Positions 1 to 8,631 of a stretch of 64,000 nt of DNA are shown one piece after another. The position numbers were made by a program, and so were the translations under genes. The notes below the pieces were generated by a model, which saw only the letters and a program-made list of their open reading frames with translations, ran no database searches and was not told where the DNA came from. Position 1 is the first letter of the stretch. Each line of letters opens with the position of its first letter. Origin of the DNA: Saprospiraceae bacterium (GTDB taxonomy: Bacteria; Bacteroidota; Bacteroidia; Chitinophagales; Saprospiraceae); assembly GCA_021739645.1 (NCBI GenBank), contig JAIPBL010000026.1:1-64000 (forward strand), given 5' to 3'.

Positions 1-90
1 TTCCTCTTGTTCAAGCATGCTGCCTTCGGTCTTCAAGTTCATGGTGATGGTGACGCTGCTGTCTGTTTCTATTTTGTGCTGTGCTATCAT
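1..90 (-). CDS. partial hypothetical protein, N-terminus only
   Basis: An open frame starts with ATG at 88-90 and runs off the left edge of the window, giving 30 residues beginning MIAQHKIETDSS. No domain can be recognised from so few residues. It lies just outside the left end of the cassette array, so it may be the first chromosomal gene there. Coding status is inferred only from the open frame and the plausible start. Confidence 0.35.
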   Translation of the reverse strand, partial: MIAQHKIETDSSVTITMNLKTEGSMLEQEE

Positions 91-120
91 AGGTGTTATT
101 TTTGCCCCTAAAGTACATCA

Positions 121-179
121 AATTGGAGCCGCACCCACTGAAAACTGAAACCGCTATTTTTTATATACCTTATTGGCAG
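121..179 (-). other. half attC-like site (right arm only), end of cassette array
   Basis: This stretch resembles the right half of the array's attC-like sites. It ends in ATTGGCAG (172-179), the reverse complement of the left outer repeat CTGCCAAC/T of site A at 2906-2913 apart from one base, and lies 6 bp after the stop of the metallo-hydrolase gene, as in the complete sites. No matching left arm is visible in bases 1-120. The site therefore looks truncated and marks the distal end of the array. Confidence 0.6.
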
Positions 180-185
180 GCGTTT

Positions 186-974
186 CTATTTATACCGTTC
201 CAATGATTCCATTAATATTTTCTTTGGTTTGTTCAATAAATTTTGATAGGGCCAAAACCCATAAATTTCATCAAAGTCAATATGTTGCATTTTCTTTTTG
301 ATTTCATCAATTTCTTTTATGAGTAAAGGAATTCGATTTGGGTAACTGTACATTACCGAAAAATGTTTCATACTTAATGAAAGGTTAAACGTGTCTCCAC
401 ATAAAACAATTCTTTTTCTGTTTGTGTTCGGAAGCAATAAAACACTGCTTCCAGGGAAATGACCGCCAATTCTTATCAATTGAATACCATCCCAAAAATC
501 CACTAAATCGTCTTTCCAAAACTGAATCTTATCCGATGGGTTTACTATAAAATCTTGTTCTGAATTTGGTAGAAAGATTGGACAGTCAAAGGTTTCTGCC
601 CAATCCTTCATATTGCTATAATAATGGGGATGTGAAATTGTAATGGCCTGTAATCCGCCTTTTTCATTGATAAATGCAACGGTCTTTTTATCAAGTAGAG
701 GAATGCAATCCCACAGTATATTCCCGGATTGCGACACAACTAATATGGCACGTTGACCAATTGCAAAAACGGGGTCAACAACGAGTTCAAACAAATTGGC
801 TTTTAATTTCTTGATTTTTACCGCATGTTTTTGAATAATTTCTACGCTTGATGTCCATTTTTGTCCATCTAACGGCACATACTGTCTGTCGTCTTCACAA
901 ATCAGACAACTGTTTCCTAAATATTTAACTGGATATTTAGTCCCACAAGTCGCACATATTTTTGATTCGTTCAT
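186..974 (-). CDS. MBL-fold metallo-hydrolase-like protein
   Basis: The 262-residue product has an N-terminal zinc-knuckle-like pair of CxxC motifs (CATC near residue 7, CLIC near 24) followed by a metallo-beta-lactamase fold: SHPHYYSNM, a later GGHFPGSS histidine and LCGDTF aspartate. The usual HxHxDH is HPHYYSN, so part of the metal site is changed; whether it is catalytic is uncertain. ATG at 974 is preferred over the upstream start at 1028, because it overlaps the stop of the cupin gene as ATGA. It is the last gene of a four-gene cassette with an AraC regulator, a DJ-1-like protein and a cupin. Substrate unknown. Confidence 0.75.
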   Translation of the reverse strand: MNESKICATCGTKYPVKYLGNSCLICEDDRQYVPLDGQKWTSSVEIIQKHAVKIKKLKANLFELVVDPVFAIGQRAILVVSQSGNILWDCIPLLDKKTVAFINEKGGLQAITISHPHYYSNMKDWAETFDCPIFLPNSEQDFIVNPSDKIQFWKDDLVDFWDGIQLIRIGGHFPGSSVLLLPNTNRKRIVLCGDTFNLSLSMKHFSVMYSYPNRIPLLIKEIDEIKKKMQHIDFDEIYGFWPYQNLLNKPKKILMESLERYK

Positions 975-1330
975 TTTTCTTCGGGAATTAAGATGACTTC
1001 TTCGGGAATAGATAAAAACAATACGCAACCTGTTTCGGTTGTTACGCTATGCTTGCCTGTTGGCGGAGTGTACAGATAATCGCCTTGGGTTAGTGTTTCG
1101 TGATGAATTTCGCAACTCCCTTCCAATACCAATATTTCCTCTCCTGCGGGATGTATATGATAAGGGTAGGAAGCCCTTTTTTCAAACTTCAATAAAATTG
1201 CTTTTGAGCGGTTTGTTGCTTTGTCAAATTGCAAGGATTTTACTGAAATTCCCTCATAGACTATCCCATTTTCAATCAAGGGTTGCCAATCGATATTGTT
1301 GCTTTTGGTGATATAATCTTTAATGTTCAT
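971..1330 (-). CDS. cupin-domain protein
   Basis: This 119-residue single-domain cupin has the metal-binding first motif YHIHPAGEEILVLEG (two His and the Glu pair visible) and the second-motif region GDYLYTPPTGKHS. It resembles small ChrR-like or mannose-isomerase-like cupins, which bind a metal and either sense or degrade small molecules; the substrate cannot be told. Its start overlaps the end of the DJ-1-like gene by 11 bp and its stop overlaps the start of the metallo-hydrolase, so the three are probably translated as one operon. Confidence 0.8.
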   Translation of the reverse strand: MNIKDYITKSNNIDWQPLIENGIVYEGISVKSLQFDKATNRSKAILLKFEKRASYPYHIHPAGEEILVLEGSCEIHHETLTQGDYLYTPPTGKHSVTTETGCVLFLSIPEEVILIPEEK

Positions 1331-2018
1331 TATAATTGAGTTTATGAATTAATAATTCGTTTTCCACTTGTTTTCTTTGTTCAGTTCCAGCCATTTTTTC
1401 TAACAGTACCAAGGAGGCTAAATAACTTACAAGGTTACCGTTGGAAGAAATGATTTTGCCATCGGTTACTACGGCATTGACATTGTCGTTTTGAACCAAC
1501 AGGTTTGGATAGTCATTTTGAAGTGCTTCACTTCCACCACAGTAGGTTACTACTTGCTTTCCATCGGCAATACCTGCTTCGCCTAACAGGAATGCTCCTG
1601 CACAATGGCTTGCGGTGTACTCGGCCTTTTCACTTTGTTTTTTTATGAAGTTGACCAATACTCGGTTCTTCGTTTGGTTTTCGGGATTTATAGAACTGGG
1701 CACTACCAGTACATCTACATCGGGACAGTTTCCAATTGTAATGTCAGGTATGATTTTCAAGCCCTCTTCACTTATATATGTACTATCCTTTTCTGCTACC
1801 AAAAAAACATTGAACAATGGTTTCCCATCCTTTTGGGCTTTGGTAAATACATCTAAAGGTGCTACTACCTCGTTGGCCAAAAAGCCCTCGAATACGAGGA
1901 TGCCAATTTTAGGAAGCTCATTTTCTTTTGGATTTTTCATTTGATTTTGATTTTTAGATAGAGGGTTTTGACAAGCAATAATTGCCAAGCAAAATAGCCC
2001 CATTGTTATTGATTTCAT
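1320..2018 (-). CDS. DJ-1/PfpI family protein, predicted lipoprotein
   Basis: The 232-residue product begins with a lipoprotein signal (FCLAIIAC, lipobox Cys at about residue 16). The body is a DJ-1/PfpI class-I glutamine amidotransferase-like fold: ILVFEGFLANEVVAPLDVF near residue 40 and the nucleophile elbow ASHCAGAFLLGEAG with the conserved Cys. Members of this family act as glyoxalases, deglycases or AraC-linked sensors. A lipoprotein form would act in the periplasm. It lies 79 bp downstream of an AraC-type regulator gene and overlaps the cupin gene; the exact reaction is unknown. Confidence 0.8.
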   Translation of the reverse strand: MKSITMGLFCLAIIACQNPLSKNQNQMKNPKENELPKIGILVFEGFLANEVVAPLDVFTKAQKDGKPLFNVFLVAEKDSTYISEEGLKIIPDITIGNCPDVDVLVVPSSINPENQTKNRVLVNFIKKQSEKAEYTASHCAGAFLLGEAGIADGKQVVTYCGGSEALQNDYPNLLVQNDNVNAVVTDGKIISSNGNLVSYLASLVLLEKMAGTEQRKQVENELLIHKLNYNEH

Positions 2019-2097
2019 CTTTATTAATTTGATGAAACAAAGTTGAGGAATGCTAAAAGTCTAAAAAATGGAAAATCCCGAGTTTATGATGTAAGAT

Positions 2098-2886
2098 TCA
2101 GGGGTGTAGTTCTTTTTGGAATTGGGAGGGAGACGTATCCGTGTGATTTTTGAAGAATTTCGAAAAATAGTATTGGTCTTTAAAGCCAAGTTCAAAGGCA
2201 ATCTCCTTAATACTTTTTTCTTCGTATTGTAACTTTCGTTTCGCTTCGGAAATAACCAAGCCATAAATCACATTTTGAGCTGTTTTACCTGCGTGTTGTC
2301 TGGCTTGTTCATTCAGTTTCAGTTCCGTAGTTTGTAAACGTAAGGCTATTTCCTTGAGTGAATGGTTGTGTTCAAAGTTATTGCGGACAAATTCCAAAAA
2401 TTGCAAGAACAAGGCATCCGGTTTCCAAACTTCCCCACCATTGGCAATTTTGGAACGGTTAACTTCGAATAAAAGCAGTTCGATGCGGGAATGTACGGAT
2501 TCCAAATATTGAAAAGGTTTGTTGTTTAGTTCATCCTCAATTTTTTGAAGCTGTTGCTCAACTTCATAAGGATTATTGATGGTTATGATTTCGTTATAAT
2601 CGAAATGACAAAAGAGACTGTTTTGAAAGATGAGTTCAACGTCTTTTTCGGTTTTACAGATATAGTCGAGCGTGAAATCAAGCAAATATCCTTTTCCGCT
2701 ATTCGTTTTCTTGAAACAATGGTATTGTCCTGAAGTAATGGTTAAAACCTGATTTTTAGTCAAGGTTAAGAATTTGTTGTCTACTTCAATGGAAATATTG
2801 CCCTCATTGCACCAAATGAATAGATACTTTTTCACTCTTTTCGGAGCAAAGTCCGTAATCGTTTCTGTTTTCTGGATTTCTACCAT
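2098..2886 (-). CDS. AraC family transcriptional regulator
   Basis: The 262-residue protein has an N-terminal cupin-like sensor half (about 1-150) and a C-terminal double helix-turn-helix of the AraC type (about 180-258), with the family signature IKEIAFELGFKDQYYFSKFFKNH. It is the first gene of its cassette; only 19 bp separate its ATG from site A, so it either has a promoter inside the neighbouring attC-like site or is read through from upstream. It likely controls the DJ-1/cupin/hydrolase genes after it (inference from order). Confidence 0.85.
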   Translation of the reverse strand: MVEIQKTETITDFAPKRVKKYLFIWCNEGNISIEVDNKFLTLTKNQVLTITSGQYHCFKKTNSGKGYLLDFTLDYICKTEKDVELIFQNSLFCHFDYNEIITINNPYEVEQQLQKIEDELNNKPFQYLESVHSRIELLLFEVNRSKIANGGEVWKPDALFLQFLEFVRNNFEHNHSLKEIALRLQTTELKLNEQARQHAGKTAQNVIYGLVISEAKRKLQYEEKSIKEIAFELGFKDQYYFSKFFKNHTDTSPSQFQKELHP

Positions 2887-2905
2887 ATTTCAGTTTTGCA
2901 AATGA

Positions 2906-3038
2906 CTGCCAACGTTAAGTATATGCAAAGTAGGCGATTGCGGGCTTCAAACTTATCAAACCAATACAATATTGAAGCGGGTTACAACCGTTGAATTTAC
3001 CACTTTCACGCCTATTTTGTATATACATTGTTAGTGGC
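2906..3038 (-). other. attC-like recombination site A
   Basis: This 133 bp imperfect palindrome has the left outer repeat CTGCCAAC (2906-2913) and the right outer repeat GTTAGTGGC (3030-3038). The inner arms pair strongly (AGTATATGCAAAGTAGGCG against CGCCTATTTTGTATATAC) around an unpaired centre of about 75 bp. GTTAGTGGC is the exact reverse complement of the left end of site B (GCCACTAAC), which defines the peptidase cassette. The peptidase stop codon lies inside the right outer repeat. Confidence 0.85.
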
Positions 3039-4212
3039 AGTTTAATTTTTCTTCTGCCTGTTTGATAATTGTTTCTGCTTTTTCTCGAAACTTAATTTCA
3101 CTCTCAAATATTGTTTTTCCGCCTAAATCTTCTCCCATACTGGTCCAAATACCATTGCAGTTATAAAAATACCACATTCCATATCCAAAAGAATTAAGGT
3201 ATGCGTTATTTACAACTCCAGCTATTTTGTTTTTGTAAATAAATATTTTTTCAATATTAATTTCCAATACTTTGTTTTTTTCTGATTCGCTAATGTTTTC
3301 TTTGTTCAATTTTAGGGTTTTCATTTCAGAAACATAGGCATTTATTGGCGATGAGCTATCATTGGAATCTAACAAGTCATTGATTTTCTTTTTTATAAAT
3401 TGAGAGGAATAAGAGCCTTCGGGAAGAGCATTTTTCCCATGTAAAATTTCAGGTTTGAGTTTGATTTCTTTTATTTCACCTTTTTCGTGATTTACAAAAT
3501 AAGAATTGTGTATGTCACTTTGGCTGATAGATTTTATAGCTTTCCCGTTTTTGAAAAGAATTCCGGCTAATTCATCAGTTGTATAACCCGAATTCATTTT
3601 TCCATCTTTTATCATTTGATGATATAAATTTCTCCTTGATTCTTGTGAGTAGTGTGGACAATTGCTATAAGGCAAAAAACCTAAACCTTTGACAATACTT
3701 AAATTAACGGGGCGTGAATCACTAATTCCGTTCTGAAACCAACATATTGAACCGGCACTTCCTCCTGACAAAATGATTCCATTCTTTAGTGCTTTTTTCA
3801 AAATATTATCTATTCCTTGAGCTTTCCAAATTCCAAGCATATTCAAGGTATTTCCCCCGCCAACCACAATCGCATCAGAATTAAGAAGAATTTCTTCAAA
3901 TGATTGATTCTTCTCGGAGGAACTTACCCACACTTTTAGAATTATAGTGTCTAATTGCAAGGTATTACATATATTTTCCCAATATTTAATATTATCTGGA
4001 TTGTCTCCACTTGCAGTTGGCAGGTAACAGATTTTGGGATGTTCTTTTTTTGTCAAATCAGCTACGTATTGGACAAACTTTGTGTTAATATCTCCGCCCC
4101 AAATAAAAATAATCTCATCCTGTCTGTCTGCGTTTTGTTGTGCTTTCAGACTCTCAATTCCAACGAAAATAAAAAGTAAAAAGATTAGTAATGTAAATGC
4201 TCTCTGTTTCAT
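3031..4212 (-). CDS. peptidase S51 (cyanophycinase/PepE)-like secreted protein
   Basis: The 393-residue product has a signal peptide (MKQRAFTLLIFLLFIFVG...LKAQ) and an S51-type fold: IIFIWGGD near the N-terminus, VVGGGNTLNML, the nucleophile elbow LSGGSAGSICWF and NCPHYSQESRR supplying a histidine and acid. S51 enzymes include dipeptidase E and cyanophycinase. The C-terminal 130 residues are not recognised. ATG at 4212 is chosen over a GTG at 4239 that would lengthen the protein ahead of a good signal peptide. It is a single-gene cassette bounded by sites A and B. Confidence 0.75.
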   Translation of the reverse strand: MKQRAFTLLIFLLFIFVGIESLKAQQNADRQDEIIFIWGGDINTKFVQYVADLTKKEHPKICYLPTASGDNPDNIKYWENICNTLQLDTIILKVWVSSSEKNQSFEEILLNSDAIVVGGGNTLNMLGIWKAQGIDNILKKALKNGIILSGGSAGSICWFQNGISDSRPVNLSIVKGLGFLPYSNCPHYSQESRRNLYHQMIKDGKMNSGYTTDELAGILFKNGKAIKSISQSDIHNSYFVNHEKGEIKEIKLKPEILHGKNALPEGSYSSQFIKKKINDLLDSNDSSSPINAYVSEMKTLKLNKENISESEKNKVLEINIEKIFIYKNKIAGVVNNAYLNSFGYGMWYFYNCNGIWTSMGEDLGGKTIFESEIKFREKAETIIKQAEEKLNCH

Positions 4213-4234
4213 ATTTGTTTCTCTTGTTTTAATT

Positions 4235-4372
4235 GCCACTAACGGGATTCAGCTATACGCAGGCAGGGATTTTAACCACTGAATTTCCTACGAAGAGCTG
4301 AACTTTAAATTTACTACTTTCCTGTCCTACGAAGCACGAAACCCCTGCTTGCGTATAGGTGATGTTATCGGT
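4235..4372 (-). other. attC-like recombination site B
   Basis: The 138 bp site runs from GCCACTAAC (4235-4243) to GTTATCGGT (4364-4372). Inner arms CAGCTATACGCAGGCAGGG and CCCTGCTTGCGTATAGGTG pair with few mismatches. GTTATCGGT is the exact reverse complement of the left end of site C (ACCGATAAC), although the two are 5.7 kb apart. A close relative of its left arm recurs at 19,645-19,712 beyond the integrase. Confidence 0.85.
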
Positions 4373-4407
4373 TCGGTGTTCTTTTTCGTTCGTTGGTTTT
4401 TCGGTCA

Positions 4408-4498
4408 TTTTTGTCGTGTGTTGGGGCAGACACACTCTCTTGCAAGTTTTGCCTTCAGCGTTGTCTTGTGCGACTTGCAAGAGTGTGTGACTGCTGCG
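4408..4498. repeat. hairpin repeat at the 3' side of the glycan unit
   Basis: Arms CACACTCTCTTGCAAGT (4431-4447) and ACTTGCAAGAGTGTGTG (4473-4489) form a 17 bp inverted repeat with two mismatches. It begins with TTTTTGTCGTGTGTTGG, which recurs with one change at 9981 at the other end of the four-gene glycan unit. It lies between site B and the sulfotransferase stop codon. It could be a terminator, but lacks a T-run and is duplicated at the other end. Confidence 0.6.
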
Positions 4499-4502
4499 TG
4501 GA

Positions 4503-5255
4503 TTATTCATTGAAGTATTTTGCATAATCGGTGCTTTTGAAATGAGTTTTCAATTCCGTATAATTTGTAATGCAGTCAGAAAGTTTTGTTTCCCTGTTTT
4601 TGTTTGTCTCTGTTGTTAGTGATATTGCTTTAACTCCAATAAAGTCCAAAACCTCTTGAAGTGTTCGCTCGGTTGCTTTTAAGAGATTGTCATAACTTAC
4701 TTTTAATGTTCTGTCTGAGAATAGCTCATCAAATTGATTTTGGATTTTAAGAATTTGTTGAAAGTAGTCGTTGCATTCCTGAACGGTAATTGAAGTCCGA
4801 AAGTCAGTATTGGCTTTAGTCCATTGCTGTTGTGCTAATGCACGTTTGTAAGAAAACATTGTCGCTAAAAGGTTATCCCTTTTTAAGTGCAAAAACTTAA
4901 CTGCTCTGTTTGTCTTAAAGTAGCTTATTACTTCTTCCTTGTTTGATAGATGTCTATCGTGGTCGTAGAAATATTTGAAGCCAACCGCTTTGAATGGCTT
5001 AGAATATTCTTTCCAAACATAGTTTTCAAGAAACTCAATAGGTCTTTCGTTTCTTAGTTTTATCAGTTCCGATGAATGATATTCTTCGGGTAGTTCGCCA
5101 TAAAATTTACCAAAGTTGATTTTGTTTGTTGAGCCATAAACACCTCTTAAACAAAGGATGTTAGGATGTGAGTTGAGATAACTCCAAAGCATTGTTGAAC
5201 CTGTTCTTGCAGTTCCAAGAATAATGAATGGTTGGTATTGCAAATTATTTTTCAT
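4503..5255 (-). CDS. sulfotransferase-like protein
   Basis: The 250-residue protein carries the 5'-phosphosulfate-binding loop near its start (FIILGTARTGSTMLWSYL) and a 3'-phosphate-binding-like strand (LHLKRDNLLATMFSYK), the two PAPS contacts of sulfotransferases. It would move sulfate from PAPS to a sugar or lipid hydroxyl in the cytoplasm. It overlaps the end of the large glycosyltransferase fusion by 11 bp and is the last of four genes, so it probably modifies the same glycan. The acceptor is unknown. Confidence 0.75.
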   Translation of the reverse strand: MKNNLQYQPFIILGTARTGSTMLWSYLNSHPNILCLRGVYGSTNKINFGKFYGELPEEYHSSELIKLRNERPIEFLENYVWKEYSKPFKAVGFKYFYDHDRHLSNKEEVISYFKTNRAVKFLHLKRDNLLATMFSYKRALAQQQWTKANTDFRTSITVQECNDYFQQILKIQNQFDELFSDRTLKVSYDNLLKATERTLQEVLDFIGVKAISLTTETNKNRETKLSDCITNYTELKTHFKSTDYAKYFNE

Positions 5256-8200
5256 TCATCAATACAAATATTTTAAAATCCGATGTAGGTTCAAGTGTTT
5301 CAAGATTTATTCCGTCTGTGTCTGTTACTTTAGTTATGTTGAAACCTTGCTGTTTGAATAGTCGCAAATAGTTTTCAGTTGGGCGGTGATGCTCAACTTT
5401 TTTATTTCCTGTATAAATGCAGGTTTTTGTGATGATTTCTTCTTTAGCGTTTAATTGTGGAATTGAATTTCTGTTTTGAAACTCTGTCTTGTGAACGTGT
5501 GCAAAGTCAGGATTACAAACCGATACAATTAGCTTTCCATCTTTTTTCAATGCCGTTTTTATGTTTACTAAAATGCTGTTCAAGGTTTCGTTATCAACTT
5601 CACATAAAACAAGATTGAGTAACGCTAAATCAAAAGTGTTATCAAAAGTGCTGTTGTTTGGAAAGTATCTCTGAAAATCACCGCATCTGGCGGTTAAAAC
5701 ACTTTCGTTAATGTCAAAAACAAAAACTTTTGCAGTTGTTTCATCTGCAATTTGCTTCGCTGTTTTGCATTTCCCTGAACCATAATCCAAAACTTTTTCG
5801 GGTTTAAACTCCTTTATGATTGAAACAATTTGTGTGTCTAAGATTTCTTCCTTTTTTCTTGGCTCGACTGTTTTCCAAAGTTTTTCCCAACCTTTTATTT
5901 CAATTGGTTCATCGCCAACATTTATTCTTGCTGTAAGTTTTTGAAAATCCTCACTTTTCATTGTAGGATTTTTGTAAAGCAAAAAAGCTCGTTTGATTGT
6001 ATTTATAAATTTTTCCTGATTGAACGGTTCAAATGACTTGCCGTAATCAATCATTTTTATGTCCCCTGAACTGGTTTGAATGAAGTTGCTCGGTTTTATA
6101 TTGGTAAATACAAAATCATTTTGCTTACAGAATTTCAAAAATGCAGTTAGCTGTGAAATATTGATATTTTGCAGTGGTTGGAAATGGTGATATGGATAAC
6201 GGATAAAACGAAAATCATCTGTCTCAAAACATTCAATTTTTTCTAAAAAGTCACTTTTGCTGAAACTTTCAGAATTTGATTTTAGAAATTCCCATTCGTT
6301 GTCAAGAATATTGAAATAGCATTTGTAAACAGAATTGTCATCGGTAAAAACAATTCCTTCAGCACCACTTCCTAATTTCCGCAACTTCTTTTTCAGATTA
6401 AAAAACTGTTCTAAATGGCTTCTGTATTTGTCATCATCTTCCGAAACTTCTGTAATGGACTTACTGTAACTCCAAATTGCTGTGGTCAATACTCTGAAAA
6501 AGGATTTTAATGTTTCTTCTTGTAATGCCTCATTCATAGTTTGCTCAAATGCGAAAAGGTGGCTTTCATCAGCAAGTTGGCTATCAAGTTTTTTTGCGGT
6601 TGCTCTATGTTCTGCCAATAACTTCGTCAAACCTGAAATTCGATAGAAGTTCATTAAAAACCTTGCTTTTCTGCGATTGAGGAAATAAGAATAAGCATCA
6701 TAAAACCGATTGTAAAAATCATCCTGAATAAGTTTTTCAAAAACATCTTTTGGGCGGTGTGGTTCTGTTTCTTTTTGTATGGTTTCTATTGATTTCAGAA
6801 TTGCTTTAGAAAAGGCATAACCGATAATATCATAAGCTGCTTTGTCAAGTTCCTTCTGTAAATCAAATTCAGCAAGAGGACGATTGTGTTCAAGTGAAAA
6901 TGTATGCTCAAAAATTGTTCTGCCCGAAACTACTTGGTTAAGTAATGCCCATACCAAATCGCCTCTTCTTGCGTGCTTATTGTTTACTTCCAAATTGATA
7001 ACAGGATAGTATTGAAGTAACTCACGATTAAATACTAATGTGTTTGCCCCTCTGCGTGTAATCGTCTTGTTAATTGCCTTTACTTCTTTTTGCAATGAGG
7101 GTCTTGATAGTGATTTCCCTGAAAATATTTGCTTTAAATCATCATCGCTTATTGAAGAATGATAAATCGGAACTTCCAAATGGTCGCTATGCAAGTCAGA
7201 TAAATCATAATAGTAATCGGGCTTTTCTCTAAGTAAGAAGTTATCATACTGAGAGTTGCCACCCGAAATTGTGCTATTATAAAAGTCAACTAACTGTGAC
7301 CTGATACAGCTTAATAATGGAACAGGCGGGTCATTGCTAATTCCGCCAATCAATGCTTCTGCTTTGTCCTTGTTTTCGTTGATAATATTGAACACATCAA
7401 CTGTATCAATCTCCGAATACGGGCTTACAACTGACCTGAAAGTAATATCATCATCGATTATCCAAAATACTGGGTTGTCAAAAGTTGTTGTTTCAGTAAA
7501 TAGATGGTGGTGTAAAATGGTTCTGCCTAATGGAATAGAATTGATGTCGGAAAACTGCTGATAATATGCTCCGTAATGCCCTTTCTTCAAATTTTGTTTC
7601 CAATCCTTGTCTTTTACAATCAAATAAGGAATTAAATTTTCTTTAAAGAGATTTTCTGTTTCTGCTAATGTTGTTCCTTTCGAGACATCTTCAATAATTA
7701 ATGCCAAATCAACTGGTATTTTCTTCTCAACAATCTGCTTGGCTATTCTTTGAGCAATAATTGCATTACCCGCAATAAAACCAATTACAAACTGATAATC
7801 ACCCTTATTTTTAAATTCCAATTCTGATTTTCTGATTGGTTTTTCTTGCTTTTGGTTGACTATTATTTCCGATTGTTCGACTGAAAAGTAGCTTTTAGCT
7901 CTTTGAAAAAATTGCTGCTTGTCTGCCTCGCTCATTAAGTGCTGATACTTGTAATAGAAAATCTGTAAACTCTTGATTTTCTTCTCTCGATTTGTTGTGA
8001 GGCGTTCTCTATTTTTGTCCGTATGTGCTGTTACAAGGTGTTTTTGAATGATTTTATACTTTGGTTTTTGCTGAAATACTCGAACAAAAAAATCTCTGTC
8101 AACAGATGAATGCAATGCTTCATCAAAACACCCTGCTTTTAAAAGTGTCTTTAATCTGATAAACGTATTTGAGCCACCAATGCCCGGATTTCCTTTCAGA

Positions 8201-8631
8201 AAGTCAATCTCTGAAAGTTGTTCCGGTAAAGTCATTAGTAAATTTTCATCATCGCTTTTTCTCAAATAATTTGCAGCGATTAAATCAAAATCATCTGTAT
8301 TGCTTGTTTCAATCTCTTTCAAATATTCAGGAAGCCAAACATCATCATCGTCAAGCGAAGCGAAATAGATATTGCTTCTAATGCCTTGTTGCTTTACAAC
8401 TTCTTCAACTCCTGTGTTTAATGCTCCTGCATAGTTTTCACTTCTGTAATTCTTGAAAAGTTCAAATCCGAATTCCTTACAGATTTCTTGTTCTTTGATA
8501 TAATTTTCGTTCGTTGAGTTTGATACAACAAATACATAGTCGGGTTTGCGAGTTTGTTCGCTCACAGATTTTAATGCTCTCGGAAGTAATTCCAAGCGAT
8601 TACAGGTTACTATGACTGCTGTTATTTTCAT
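5245..8631 (-). CDS. multidomain glycosyltransferase / kinase-like / methyltransferase fusion
   Basis: This 1128-residue protein seems to join four parts. Residues 1-230 are a family 2 glycosyltransferase (MKITAVIVTCNRLELLPRAL, acidic ASLDDDDVW). Residues about 280-690 look like a second GT-A-like region (FVIGFIAGNAI; WIIDDDITFRS). Residues about 745-900 resemble a small kinase/phosphotransferase (LGSGAEGIVF loop, TNIKPSNF, KMIDYGKSF). Residues about 945-1128 are a class I SAM methyltransferase (EKVLDYGSGKCKTA). It could extend, phosphorylate and methylate one glycan. It sits between the deacetylase and sulfotransferase genes with overlaps on both sides. The second domain assignment is the least certain. 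Confidence 0.75.
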   Translation of the reverse strand: MKITAVIVTCNRLELLPRALKSVSEQTRKPDYVFVVSNSTNENYIKEQEICKEFGFELFKNYRSENYAGALNTGVEEVVKQQGIRSNIYFASLDDDDVWLPEYLKEIETSNTDDFDLIAANYLRKSDDENLLMTLPEQLSEIDFLKGNPGIGGSNTFIRLKTLLKAGCFDEALHSSVDRDFFVRVFQQKPKYKIIQKHLVTAHTDKNRERLTTNREKKIKSLQIFYYKYQHLMSEADKQQFFQRAKSYFSVEQSEIIVNQKQEKPIRKSELEFKNKGDYQFVIGFIAGNAIIAQRIAKQIVEKKIPVDLALIIEDVSKGTTLAETENLFKENLIPYLIVKDKDWKQNLKKGHYGAYYQQFSDINSIPLGRTILHHHLFTETTTFDNPVFWIIDDDITFRSVVSPYSEIDTVDVFNIINENKDKAEALIGGISNDPPVPLLSCIRSQLVDFYNSTISGGNSQYDNFLLREKPDYYYDLSDLHSDHLEVPIYHSSISDDDLKQIFSGKSLSRPSLQKEVKAINKTITRRGANTLVFNRELLQYYPVINLEVNNKHARRGDLVWALLNQVVSGRTIFEHTFSLEHNRPLAEFDLQKELDKAAYDIIGYAFSKAILKSIETIQKETEPHRPKDVFEKLIQDDFYNRFYDAYSYFLNRRKARFLMNFYRISGLTKLLAEHRATAKKLDSQLADESHLFAFEQTMNEALQEETLKSFFRVLTTAIWSYSKSITEVSEDDDKYRSHLEQFFNLKKKLRKLGSGAEGIVFTDDNSVYKCYFNILDNEWEFLKSNSESFSKSDFLEKIECFETDDFRFIRYPYHHFQPLQNINISQLTAFLKFCKQNDFVFTNIKPSNFIQTSSGDIKMIDYGKSFEPFNQEKFINTIKRAFLLYKNPTMKSEDFQKLTARINVGDEPIEIKGWEKLWKTVEPRKKEEILDTQIVSIIKEFKPEKVLDYGSGKCKTAKQIADETTAKVFVFDINESVLTARCGDFQRYFPNNSTFDNTFDLALLNLVLCEVDNETLNSILVNIKTALKKDGKLIVSVCNPDFAHVHKTEFQNRNSIPQLNAKEEIITKTCIYTGNKKVEHHRPTENYLRLFKQQGFNITKVTDTDGINLETLEPTSDFKIFVLMNEK

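Noticed and set aside
4253..4525. 90-residue minus-strand frame across site B
   Set aside because: It covers the attC-like palindrome and the adjacent hairpin, and its codons give no recognisable protein; it is a chance frame.
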